64,000 nucleotides of DNA. Origin: GW2011-AR15 sp964428335 (lineage in GTDB: Archaea; Nanobdellota; Nanobdellia; Woesearchaeales; GW2011-AR15). Of the stretch, positions 39,588 to 47,334 are shown one piece after another. How positions within the stretch are numbered: position 1 is the stretch's first letter; every line of letters starts with the position of its first letter. The position numbers and the translations under genes are program-made. Under the pieces are notes generated by a model, which did not search any database, was not told where the DNA came from, and saw nothing but the letters and a program-made list of their open reading frames with translations. The stretch is taken from assembly GCA_964428335.1 (NCBI GenBank), contig CAYRXW010000003.1, forward strand, positions 62,001 through 126,000, given 5' to 3'.

Positions 39588-40522
39588 CTGAGCATGCCCT
39601 CTTCTTCCAATAGTTCAAGGACCCTAATCATAATCAAAGGAAATGTGAATGTCACATCCCCAATAACAGTTGCAACATCAGAATCATCCTTTACTTTTCC
39701 CCAGGATTTTGCCTCTTCTGTAGTAGCTCCGGACATGCTTCCTGAACTTTGGTGCGCAGTTGTCAAGTAAACAGCATAATCAAGCCCTCCATTAAGAAGG
39801 CAGGCAAGTATGGCGTGATGCTTTGAGATGCTTCCTCCTAGTGAAATAAGGCCTTTCTTGTCATCATGCGTTGTTGAAAAAAGTATGTTTGCAAAATCCT
39901 TTACAACATCCACTACAAAATCAGGATGTTTCTGCTGTAACATGAAAAGATGAAAACCAAAACTTCCATCTGTTATCCCAGGGCAGAATATTGGGACATT
40001 ATGCTTTGCTGCCTGGTACAATATCGAATTCTTATCGTCAAGCTTTTGCCCAAGTTCCCTGATAAGATCAGATACAGGCCATCTTGGCTGCTTTTTATAG
40101 CATTCCAGAAGCATCTTTCCAATAGTATCTTCAAATTTAAGATAGGACTCATTCCTTATGAATAAATTACCTACCCTATTTACGCCTTTCTCATAAAGCT
40201 CGACATCATCAGTCTTGAAAGTGCCAATCACAAAGTCCTCGCCTTTTGCCTTCATGATATCTTCTTCTATTGCTCCGACAGTTGTAACTATCACATTCAC
40301 CATGCCAAGCTCAATCAGCTGGGCAAAGAAGCCCCTAAGGCCGGATGTCACCATATTAGATGTAAACGTAAGGTAAATCTTAGAGCCGTCTTTCTTCATC
40401 TTAAGGATTGCTTCAACAGCCCTTTTCATCTCAGTGCTCTGGAACCCAACACTGCCAAGGCCTGCAACTAGCTCACTGACCTTTAGTCCTTTTTTCCACC
40501 TGAAATCTTTAACTTTTTCCAT
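39584..40522 (-). CDS. dys: Deoxyhypusine synthase
   Basis: A 312-residue NAD-dependent enzyme that transfers the aminobutyl part of spermidine to a lysine of aIF5A. It shows the NAD-binding SGLRGFFAQL and GGSISKHHAI segments, and the active-site Lys in EEAKSWGKVKDDSDVATVIGD. Length agrees with archaeal enzymes. It is the first gene of a coupled pair with the PLP decarboxylase. Confidence 0.95.
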   Translation of the reverse strand: MEKVKDFRWKKGLKVSELVAGLGSVGFQSTEMKRAVEAILKMKKDGSKIYLTFTSNMVTSGLRGFFAQLIELGMVNVIVTTVGAIEEDIMKAKGEDFVIGTFKTDDVELYEKGVNRVGNLFIRNESYLKFEDTIGKMLLECYKKQPRWPVSDLIRELGQKLDDKNSILYQAAKHNVPIFCPGITDGSFGFHLFMLQQKHPDFVVDVVKDFANILFSTTHDDKKGLISLGGSISKHHAILACLLNGGLDYAVYLTTAHQSSGSMSGATTEEAKSWGKVKDDSDVATVIGDVTFTFPLIMIRVLELLEEEGMLR

Positions 40523-40648
40523 TTTTTAGTATCACCTGAAAGCTTAGAGAATATCCTAACTAGCAAAAAGAAAACTATGCGCCTTTTTCCCTTACAAGGT
40601 CGTGCATAATATCTGGTAGAAAAGTGGTATTTAAAAAATTAATCAAAT

Positions 40649-41260
40649 CTATAGCTTTTCTTCTTCCTTATCTTCTGGATCTTCTTCCTTATCTTCATCC
40701 TTATGCCTTAAGTGCTGGCTGAAGTCCTCTTCGTATTCCCTTCTTTTTGTTTCCCTTTTCCTTCTTTCAAGCCACTGGTAGACATTTGAATGAGGGCTGC
40801 CTTTTATGAGCATTTCGACAGCTTTTCTTGCAAGGTGAAGCGTATCAACCTGTCCTATGAATGCAACAGTCTTTCCATATACAGAGATATATGTTTCAGT
40901 AAACTCTTCAATAAGCCTTCTTGACTTCCCGTCTTTCCCTATTACCCTTCCTTTAATCCTTAAAAACTGGTTTGGGTTCTCGAAATCAGGCAGGTTGATT
41001 ATATCAAATGCATAATCCTGCTTTAAAAGCAGCATTGCTGTTTCAGGATTGAAACCACGGGCAATTGCTTTGATTATCTCCCTGGTTGAATACAGGCTTA
41101 GGGCGTCGTCTCCTGAAACATTGACTTCCCCTTCATTAGAATCAATATCAAGCTTTGTTTTTGTAGCATCGCAAAGCATCTTTTTTGTCTCGCCATTCTT
41201 CCCTATAAGCACAGCTATCCTTTCCTTAGGAACTTTTACCTGATAGGCGAATTCTTTCAT
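40649..41260 (-). CDS. Pno1/Krr1-like KH-domain RNA-binding protein
   Basis: A 203-residue protein with two KH domains: IAVLIGKNGETKKMLCDATKTKLDID (about 16-41) and RIKGRVIGKDGKSRRLIEEFTETYISV (about 104-130), both with G-x-x-G loops. This is the archaeal Pno1/Dim2 arrangement, a factor in small-subunit rRNA processing. The C-terminal 45 residues are very acidic and probably disordered, an extension not essential to the family. Divergent from the FNR-like gene. Confidence 0.92.
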   Translation of the reverse strand: MKEFAYQVKVPKERIAVLIGKNGETKKMLCDATKTKLDIDSNEGEVNVSGDDALSLYSTREIIKAIARGFNPETAMLLLKQDYAFDIINLPDFENPNQFLRIKGRVIGKDGKSRRLIEEFTETYISVYGKTVAFIGQVDTLHLARKAVEMLIKGSPHSNVYQWLERRKRETKRREYEEDFSQHLRHKDEDKEEDPEDKEEEKL

Positions 41261-41347
41261 ATGTGGTCGGAATTTAGTGTTGTTTTTAAAGTTTAGTGTA
41301 TAATATAATGAAGCAATTGAACAACCAAAGGAAAATTAAGCATTAAC

Positions 41348-41355
41348 TATATAAA
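41348..41355 (+). promoter_or_regulatory. TATA box for the FNR-like gene
   Basis: TATATAAA lies 24-31 bases upstream of the ATG at 41379. This position would put transcription start after the alternative TTG at 41367 and so favours the ATG. Confidence 0.6.
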
Positions 41356-41378
41356 AAATCATCCTTTTGAAAAACAGT

Positions 41379-42050
41379 ATGATCGGGAAGATAATCGGGA
41401 TAAAGAATGAAACAAAGAGTGTCAAGACCATAAAATTTGACTTGGCATTTGGTTTTATACCAGGGCAGTTTGTCTTCATCCATGCAGACATCAATGGAGA
41501 GAAAGTAAAAAGAGCATATTCAATAGCTTCTGCACCAAATGAAAATCTTGAACTTACAATTGAGCTTACACCTGGCGGGAAACTGACGCCTTACCTGCAC
41601 GATTCCTTAAAAATCGGAGATTCTCTTGAAATAAGCGAGCCTATTGGCAAATTTACGTTAAATGATGAAAAAAAGATAGCACTTATTGCAGGGGGTTCAG
41701 GGATTGTTCCTTACAGAAGCATGATAAAGCACGCAGCAAAAACAAACAGCAATGTGGAAATTGTTGTGTTTTATAGCGTAAAAAAATTTGAAGATATAAT
41801 CTATTACCATGAACTTAATGAAATCCAAAAAGAATTCAGCAACCTAAGGGTAGTTTATACATTGACAAGGGAAACTCCAGAACACTGGAAAGGAAAAACA
41901 GGAAGGCTTAATGTTTCAACTATGCTTGATGAGCTAAACGGTTACAAAGATTTTGTCTTTTATATCTGCGGCCCAGTTGAGATGGTAAGATTCTTTTCAG
42001 ATGAACTAAAACCTCTGGGAGTCAAACTAAAAAGAGAATTATGGGGCTAG
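41379..42050 (+). CDS. FAD/NAD(P)-binding ferredoxin reductase-like protein
   Basis: About 223 residues. The FAD-binding barrel has RAYSIAS (R-x-Y-S motif) and GGKLTPYL. The NAD(P) domain has ALIAGGSGIVPYRSMI and ICGPVEMV, the usual nucleotide and terminal CGP motifs. It transfers electrons between NAD(P)H and a carrier such as ferredoxin. No iron-sulphur domain is fused. A TTG at 41367 would add four residues but lies too close to the TATA box. Confidence 0.9.
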   Translation: MIGKIIGIKNETKSVKTIKFDLAFGFIPGQFVFIHADINGEKVKRAYSIASAPNENLELTIELTPGGKLTPYLHDSLKIGDSLEISEPIGKFTLNDEKKIALIAGGSGIVPYRSMIKHAAKTNSNVEIVVFYSVKKFEDIIYYHELNEIQKEFSNLRVVYTLTRETPEHWKGKTGRLNVSTMLDELNGYKDFVFYICGPVEMVRFFSDELKPLGVKLKRELWG

Positions 42051-42113
42051 ATTTTCAATTAAAGCAAACCTTTATAATTTCTCTATAGCTTTTGAAAACA
42101 GGTGATATAACTT

Positions 42114-42536
42114 ATGGTTACGGCTAAAAAAACATCAAAATCACAAGCAACAAAGGCAGTGAAAAAAACAACTTTAAAACCAGCAGTAAAATCAGCAACA
42201 AAAAAAATTGAAGCTAGCATTATCCTTACAGAGGAAGCAGCAAAAAAAGTCAAAGAACTCCAAAAGCAGGAAAAAAAAGAGTCTTATGGGCTCAAGCTTT
42301 ATGTATTTCCTGGAGGATGCTCAGGATTCCAGTATGGGCTGGATTTTGAAAAATCACCTGAAAAGACAGACATAGTTTCAGAACAGCACGGAGTAAAGCT
42401 TTTTGTTGACAAGGAAAGCGCATCAATGCTCAAGGGCACAAGGATTGACTTTGTAGATTCATTAAAAGGATCAGGATTCAAGATTGATAACCCTAATGTG
42501 GAGCATTCATGCGGATGCGGAAAAAGCTTTTGCTGA
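42114..42536 (+). CDS. A-type iron-sulphur carrier (IscA/ErpA/HesB-like) with Lys-rich N-terminal extension
   Basis: A 140-residue protein. Residues about 38-140 form an A-type carrier with FPGGCSGFQYGLDF (first Cys) and the C-terminal HSCGCGKSFC (C-G-C pair). These three Cys bind an Fe-S cluster for transfer to apoproteins. The first 37 residues are almost only Lys, Ala, Thr and Ser, an extension not found in most family members. It is preceded by a GGTGAT ribosome site. Confidence 0.9.
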   Translation: MVTAKKTSKSQATKAVKKTTLKPAVKSATKKIEASIILTEEAAKKVKELQKQEKKESYGLKLYVFPGGCSGFQYGLDFEKSPEKTDIVSEQHGVKLFVDKESASMLKGTRIDFVDSLKGSGFKIDNPNVEHSCGCGKSFC

Positions 42537-42577
42537 TTCCATTAACTTTATTATATTAATTCTATTGTTTTTCTATT

Positions 42578-42808
42578 ATGTTTGAAAAGCTAATATTTGG
42601 AAAGCTAGGCTGGAAGGGAAATAGGTGGAGATATGGCTTTTTTTATGCAACAGCTTACACTATCTTATTTTTTCTAATAATAAATCTCTCTGATATAATT
42701 CTTGGCAAAAAATCATTCCTTACAAACACAGTTTATTCCATTGTATTTTTTATCCTGATGTTTTTTGTCTATCAGGTAAAGCACTATGCATATGAGAAAA
42801 AATTTTAA
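42578..42808 (+). CDS. Small three-helix membrane protein
   Basis: A 76-residue protein with hydrophobic helices at about 19-36 and 50-68 and an amphipathic N-terminus. It ends 25 bases before the MscS gene and may be co-transcribed. No family recognised. Confidence 0.6.
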   Translation: MFEKLIFGKLGWKGNRWRYGFFYATAYTILFFLIINLSDIILGKKSFLTNTVYSIVFFILMFFVYQVKHYAYEKKF

Positions 42809-42833
42809 ATGAATTAGTGTTTCTTCTGCCTTT

Positions 42834-43898
42834 ATGGAACTAGCTTTTTTAAACGGGACATTTTTTGGCAATACAATACTTCAGTACCTTATATTCTTCG
42901 GATACATTGCAGGAGCAGTAATCCTTGGAAGAATAGTGTATTACTTTTTTAAGACAATAGCAAGGGCTGTAACATCAAAGACAAAGACAGATTTTGACGA
43001 CATCTTAATTGATATCATTGAAGAACCGCTGGTTTTCTTGCTTGTGGTTTATGGATTTTACCTGGGATATCACCAGCTGACCTTGCCTGAGAAGGTTTTC
43101 AGTTTTTTTAATCAGCTAGACCATAACCTTATAATCATTGGGCTTGCGTGGTTTGGAATAGCTTTCATTGAGAAGATGATAACCCATTATCTTGCTCCAT
43201 TGACATCAAAGACCCATACTGACCTTGATGATCATTTGGTTCCTTTGATAAGAAAGCTTGTAAAAACAGTCCTTATACTCTTGACCATACTAATTGTCAT
43301 TTCAAACTTTGGCTATAATGTTTCTTCAGTCCTTGCAGGACTTGGTATAGGAGGCCTGGCATTTGCACTGGCAGCACAGGACCTATTAAAGAATTTTTTT
43401 GGAGGTATTGCAATACTTACAGACAAGCCATTCAAGCTTGGGGACATCATTGAAGTTGACAAGTATACCGGTTCAGTTGTTGAGATAGGACTTAGGTCAA
43501 CAAGGCTAAAGACAGGTGCAGGGGATTTTGTCACTATCCCCAACATGAGGATTATGGAAAACAGCACAGTAAACCTAAAGAAATACCAAAATAAGGCGAT
43601 AAGTTTTGTGCTCGGCTTAACTTATGATACCAGCTCTGAAAAAATAAGCAAGGCAAAAAAAATAATAGAGGATATTGTGAAAAAGAACAAGCACACAGTC
43701 AAGGATACTGTTGTCTCAAATTTTGTTTCATTCAATGCTTATTCGCTTGATATAGATGTAAGATTTGAAGTCAATACAAATGACGGTGGAATAATCAAGC
43801 AGATTAGGGATAGCATCAATCTTGAGATAAAAAAGCAGTTTGACAAGGAAAAGATAAGGCTGGCTTATCCAACCCAGACAATCGAATTAAAAAAGTAG
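42834..43898 (+). CDS. mscS: MscS-family mechanosensitive channel
   Basis: A 354-residue protein with four to five helices. The pore-lining TM3 has GLGIGGLAFALAAQDLLKNFFGGIAILTDKPFKLGDIIEV, the signature of MscS. The beta domain and C-terminal alpha-beta cage follow (TRLKTGAGDFVTIPNMRI). The protein opens on membrane tension to relieve osmotic downshock. The first two helices extend the canonical minimum. Confidence 0.93.
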   Translation: MELAFLNGTFFGNTILQYLIFFGYIAGAVILGRIVYYFFKTIARAVTSKTKTDFDDILIDIIEEPLVFLLVVYGFYLGYHQLTLPEKVFSFFNQLDHNLIIIGLAWFGIAFIEKMITHYLAPLTSKTHTDLDDHLVPLIRKLVKTVLILLTILIVISNFGYNVSSVLAGLGIGGLAFALAAQDLLKNFFGGIAILTDKPFKLGDIIEVDKYTGSVVEIGLRSTRLKTGAGDFVTIPNMRIMENSTVNLKKYQNKAISFVLGLTYDTSSEKISKAKKIIEDIVKKNKHTVKDTVVSNFVSFNAYSLDIDVRFEVNTNDGGIIKQIRDSINLEIKKQFDKEKIRLAYPTQTIELKK

Positions 43899-43953
43899 AT
43901 TTATGTATACCAGTATAGAAAAATATATATAGTCTTTTTTTATATCTTTATTT

Positions 43954-44523
43954 ATGAGACAAGGAGTTTTGTTTGTTCTAGTACTGACTTCACTGTTTTT
44001 TGCAAGTTATTTTTATTTCTCGGTAATTTCCCCTGTTTTTGCACTAAAACCCGAGGTTGAGGCGCCAAAAGGCAGCCAAATTGAAGATTCCCATATAATC
44101 TATTTTCTAAATGAGGTTGAAGCTTACAGGCTTCATGAGAACCCTTTAAATTCAGAGCCTGCAGTAATAGAAATGCACTTAGATGGAAAGATAGAAAGGT
44201 TTGCAGTTGAGAATTTCACATACATAAAAACGACAGCTGAGCCAGACGTACTAATATATACTTCAAAAAAAGATTTTTTAATGCTGCTTTCTGAAAGTGA
44301 TTTAAAAAAAGAACTAAATAAAATGAGCACAGAAGGCAAAATTAAGATTGAATCCCTGAATGACGATAAGTCTCTTGCCTTGAAAGGTTATAAGGTTATT
44401 TTTGACAGCTTTTCTGCCAATGATATAACCGGAAATGTTGTGCTTCCCATCACAAACAGTTTTAACATGCTATTCTTGCTGCTGGCATTTGCGTTAATAA
44501 ATGTAGTAAAAGAAAAAATTTAG
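43954..44523 (+). CDS. Unknown protein with N- and C-terminal membrane helices
   Basis: A 189-residue protein: a signal-anchor-like helix (about 4-27), an extracytoplasmic domain, and a second hydrophobic helix near the end (about 165-184) with the terminal positive charge VVKEKI. This layout is typical of small surface-displayed archaeal proteins. Its stop overlaps that of the opposite-strand gene by four bases. A TATA-like box (TATATATAG) precedes the start. Confidence 0.55.
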   Translation: MRQGVLFVLVLTSLFFASYFYFSVISPVFALKPEVEAPKGSQIEDSHIIYFLNEVEAYRLHENPLNSEPAVIEMHLDGKIERFAVENFTYIKTTAEPDVLIYTSKKDFLMLLSESDLKKELNKMSTEGKIKIESLNDDKSLALKGYKVIFDSFSANDITGNVVLPITNSFNMLFLLLAFALINVVKEKI

Positions 44524-44948
44524 TTCTTCTTGATTAGGTTATTCTTCTCAAGAAGTGCCTTAATCCTTTTGTAGTCGTCAGATTCCTTGAATTCCCTTAT
44601 TGTCTTTGAAGGAAGTTTTGAAAGCCATTTGTTCTGCAGCTTCAGGACTTCTTTTATATCTTCGTTCACTGCTGAGGCAGGCTGCTCTTCTGATTTTTCA
44701 AATTCTTCTTCATCTGAATCATTATCGTCAAAGCTAAGCCACTGCTTAATCTTTGAAAATACTCCTTTTTTAGGCTGTTTTTCATATTCTTCTTCGAACT
44801 TTTCTTCATTAGTCTCTTCCACTTTTGTCTCACCATGCATGAAGTTTAGGAATTTTTGGGCAGAGTTATTTTGTTTTGAGCTGCTGACTGGAACATCTTT
44901 TTTTCTCCTTGTGAGATATGCATCCATTTCAGAGTTAAAACTCCCCAT
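44520..44948 (-). CDS. Unknown charged, largely disordered protein
   Basis: A 142-residue protein with a long acidic, Glu/Asp-rich middle and a helical C-terminus (IKEVLKLQNKWLSKLPSKTIREFKESDDYKRIKALLEKNNLI). It may interact with proteins rather than catalyse. Converges with the previous gene. Confidence 0.55.
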   Translation of the reverse strand: MGSFNSEMDAYLTRRKKDVPVSSSKQNNSAQKFLNFMHGETKVEETNEEKFEEEYEKQPKKGVFSKIKQWLSFDDNDSDEEEFEKSEEQPASAVNEDIKEVLKLQNKWLSKLPSKTIREFKESDDYKRIKALLEKNNLIKKN

Positions 44949-45074
44949 ATAGTTTTAATTATTTAGTGACTATTTAAAGTTTTGGTAAAAGCACCCAAAC
45001 AGGGGTTATCGTAGCTAAAACTGAGCTAAAAACTAATATTTTAAATAATCAGCTTAATTTTCAAGTAGGTAAAA

Positions 45075-45767
45075 ATGGTCCCAAAGCACATAGCTATTAT
45101 AATGGATGGCAACAGGAGATTTGCCAAAAGGGTTATGGCAAAGCCATGGAAAGGGCATGAATGGGGCACAAAGAAGCTTGAACAGGTCCTAGAATGGTGC
45201 CAGGAATACGACATAAAGGAAATTACGCTTTATACTTTTTCCATGCAGAATTTTGATAGGCCAAAGGAAGAATTTGATTACTTAATGAACCTTTTTCTGC
45301 AGGGCTTTGAGAAGCTAAAGGAAGACAAGAGGCTTTATGAGAACAAGATTAGGGTAAACATAATTGGAAGAATCTGGATGTTTCCTGAAAATGTACAGAA
45401 AAAAATGAATGAAATCATGGAAAAGACAAAAAAACATGATAAATACACAATAAATTTTGCCATGGCATATGGCGGACAGGAAGAAGTGGTGGACGCTGCA
45501 AGGAAAATTGCAGAAGACGTAAAATCAGGAAAAATTGATGTAAAGGAAGTTAATGGTGAATCTTTCAGGAATTACCTATATCTAAAAGGCGAGCCGGACA
45601 TGATTATAAGGACTGGAGGAGAGAAGAGGACATCTAATTTCCTGGCTTATCAGGGAGCTTATTCTGAGTATATGTTCATTGAGAAGATGTGGCCTGAGTT
45701 TGAAAAAGAAGATTTCTTATCCTGTCTGGATGAATATGCAAAAAGAAAAAGAAGGTTTGGAAAATAA
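45075..45767 (+). CDS. uppS: Archaeal cis-prenyltransferase (undecaprenyl/polyprenyl diphosphate synthase family)
   Basis: A 230-residue protein with the family's IIMDGNRRFAK (catalytic Asp and Asn), LYTFSMQNFDRP and RTGGEKRTSNFL boxes, plus SEYMFIEKMWPEF near the end. It condenses isopentenyl diphosphate onto a short allylic primer to make the long lipid carrier for surface glycans and N-glycosylation, which fits the glycosylation genes near the start of the window. TATA box AATATTTTAAAT lies upstream (about 45037-45048). Confidence 0.94.
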   Translation: MVPKHIAIIMDGNRRFAKRVMAKPWKGHEWGTKKLEQVLEWCQEYDIKEITLYTFSMQNFDRPKEEFDYLMNLFLQGFEKLKEDKRLYENKIRVNIIGRIWMFPENVQKKMNEIMEKTKKHDKYTINFAMAYGGQEEVVDAARKIAEDVKSGKIDVKEVNGESFRNYLYLKGEPDMIIRTGGEKRTSNFLAYQGAYSEYMFIEKMWPEFEKEDFLSCLDEYAKRKRRFGK

Positions 45768-45768
45768 G

Positions 45769-46242
45769 TTAATTTACAGTTGCCCTGATTTTTCCTGTTG
45801 ATGTTCTTTTTATGTCGCTTCCAACAGTGTAGAACCCTATTGTTACTATTCCTGATATCTTCTTCCCTACAGGCACTTTTATTTCGCATGGTATCTCTAC
45901 AACTTCACTCATGACACCATTGACTAATGTGTCTGTATATTGATATTCATCGCAGTTCCAAAGTCCTTCATTATCTGCTTCGCCTTCTATATCTATCGTG
46001 AAATTGGCTATATTCTTGCCAAGTGTGTTCCTTAGTTCAAGCTGGACAGCGGTTGTTGAAACACCATAGTTCTCGCATTGAAAAGCACTGGATATCTCGC
46101 AATTATCTGGAAGAAGCCTTCCTAAGTCTATCACTCCAAATCCTATAAGTGCTCCGATTGCAAGCATGACGATAAGTATTGTAACTCCGTAGATAAGCAG
46201 TGTTTCTACAGCTGCCTGTGCTCTTTTATTAAGAATTTTCAT
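45769..46242 (-). CDS. Class III signal-peptide (pilin-like) surface protein
   Basis: A 157-residue protein. The N-terminus KILNKRAQAAVETLLIYGVTILIVMLAIGALI has the KRA|QAAVE cleavage site and following hydrophobic stretch typical of archaeal type IV pilin-like proteins. The rest is a beta-rich outside domain with paired Cys. It ends one base from the cis-prenyltransferase stop. Confidence 0.8.
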   Translation of the reverse strand: MKILNKRAQAAVETLLIYGVTILIVMLAIGALIGFGVIDLGRLLPDNCEISSAFQCENYGVSTTAVQLELRNTLGKNIANFTIDIEGEADNEGLWNCDEYQYTDTLVNGVMSEVVEIPCEIKVPVGKKISGIVTIGFYTVGSDIKRTSTGKIRATVN

Positions 46243-46244
46243 TT

Positions 46245-46835
46245 TTATCCTCCCTTTAACTTTGATGCAATATTTGAAAGCTCATTAACATTTTCAGAAA
46301 ATACAGGAAGAACCTTTGAAAACACTTTTTCCATTGCCTTAATCTCGCTTCCTACCTCCTGTATATGCTTATCATAATCATTCACTTTCCCTATTACAGC
46401 GCGCTGCAAATCAGAGAAATTTTCCCTAAGGTTATCAAGCTTAATCTCAGCTTCAGAAAGCCTGCTTTCAACTTTGTTTTTCCATTCAACAATCTTATTT
46501 ATGTCCCTTAAAATCTCCTGCCATTTCTCCTCTATTATTGTTTCAACTAACTCCTCTATCTTCACATCATTCTGAGGATCAGAAAAAACTTCCCTCATCT
46601 GACTTCCCGGGCTGTTTGTTACCTGTATCTCAGGCTGAGCAAATACTTCCTGCGAAAAACTTTCACCTACTGGTTGCATACCTTCCACCGCCATTTTTGT
46701 ATCAGCCTGGTTCATTGCATCAAATATCTGGGTATTGGAATAGCCTGATCTTTGCAATGTCTGGATAATCTGGTTATTAGACAGACCCTGTCCGCGCATC
46801 TGCATTATATCATTTATTGGAGAACCATCTGGCAT
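46245..46835 (-). CDS. Coiled-coil protein with N-terminal helical domain
   Basis: A 196-residue protein. Residues about 6-45 (DIMQMRGQGLSNNQIIQTLQRSGYSNTQIFDAMNQAD) resemble a UBA-like helix bundle. Residues 80-196 form a long coiled coil. Its place between the pilin-like gene and another coiled-coil gene, with a secretion ATPase divergent upstream, suggests an archaellum/pilus FlaC/D-like or motor accessory role. This is inference from context. Confidence 0.6.
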   Translation of the reverse strand: MPDGSPINDIMQMRGQGLSNNQIIQTLQRSGYSNTQIFDAMNQADTKMAVEGMQPVGESFSQEVFAQPEIQVTNSPGSQMREVFSDPQNDVKIEELVETIIEEKWQEILRDINKIVEWKNKVESRLSEAEIKLDNLRENFSDLQRAVIGKVNDYDKHIQEVGSEIKAMEKVFSKVLPVFSENVNELSNIASKLKGG

Positions 46836-46884
46836 AAATAATAATCATTAAAAAACAGCTATAAATAACTTTCGATATAATCGC

Positions 46885-47295
46885 CTATATTTTGCTTTTA
46901 AGTTCCAAAAGCATTTTTTCAGCTTCCTTTTTTGTGATAAAGCTCATAGGCTGCCAGTAATTCATATACTTTACAAGCACATTGAACTCAGATTTATTCA
47001 CAGCGTTCTTAATCTCTTCTGCCAATTTTGCCATCTTCTCGCTCAAATCAGAAATTTCGTTCCTAAGTTCAGACATGTTCTCATTTAAGTCCCTAATATC
47101 ACTATTAAGATCTTTTACATCCTTAAGCATGCTTTGCTCAGTGAACTGTGTCTTTTTCCTAAGGCCGGAAAAACGCTCTTCAATAAGCCTAAGCCTTCTC
47201 ATAACCTCATGAAAATCATTAGTTACTCCTTCTGGCACATCAGACACAGGAACTTTTTTTTCAGGCAGAGGCATTTGCTGCGCAGGTTTATCCAT
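46885..47295 (-). CDS. Coiled-coil archaellum/pilus accessory-like protein
   Basis: A 136-residue protein. A Pro-rich start precedes a coiled coil (about 28-98) and a conserved-looking C-terminus, YMNYWQPMSFITKKEAEKMLLELKSK. The architecture recalls FlaC/FlaD-type proteins. It is divergent from the ATPase gene with about 40 bases between. Confidence 0.55.
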   Translation of the reverse strand: MDKPAQQMPLPEKKVPVSDVPEGVTNDFHEVMRRLRLIEERFSGLRKKTQFTEQSMLKDVKDLNSDIRDLNENMSELRNEISDLSEKMAKLAEEIKNAVNKSEFNVLVKYMNYWQPMSFITKKEAEKMLLELKSKI

Positions 47296-47334
47296 AGCAA
47301 TTTTTTTAAACTAGTAAGTATATAAAAGTTCCTC

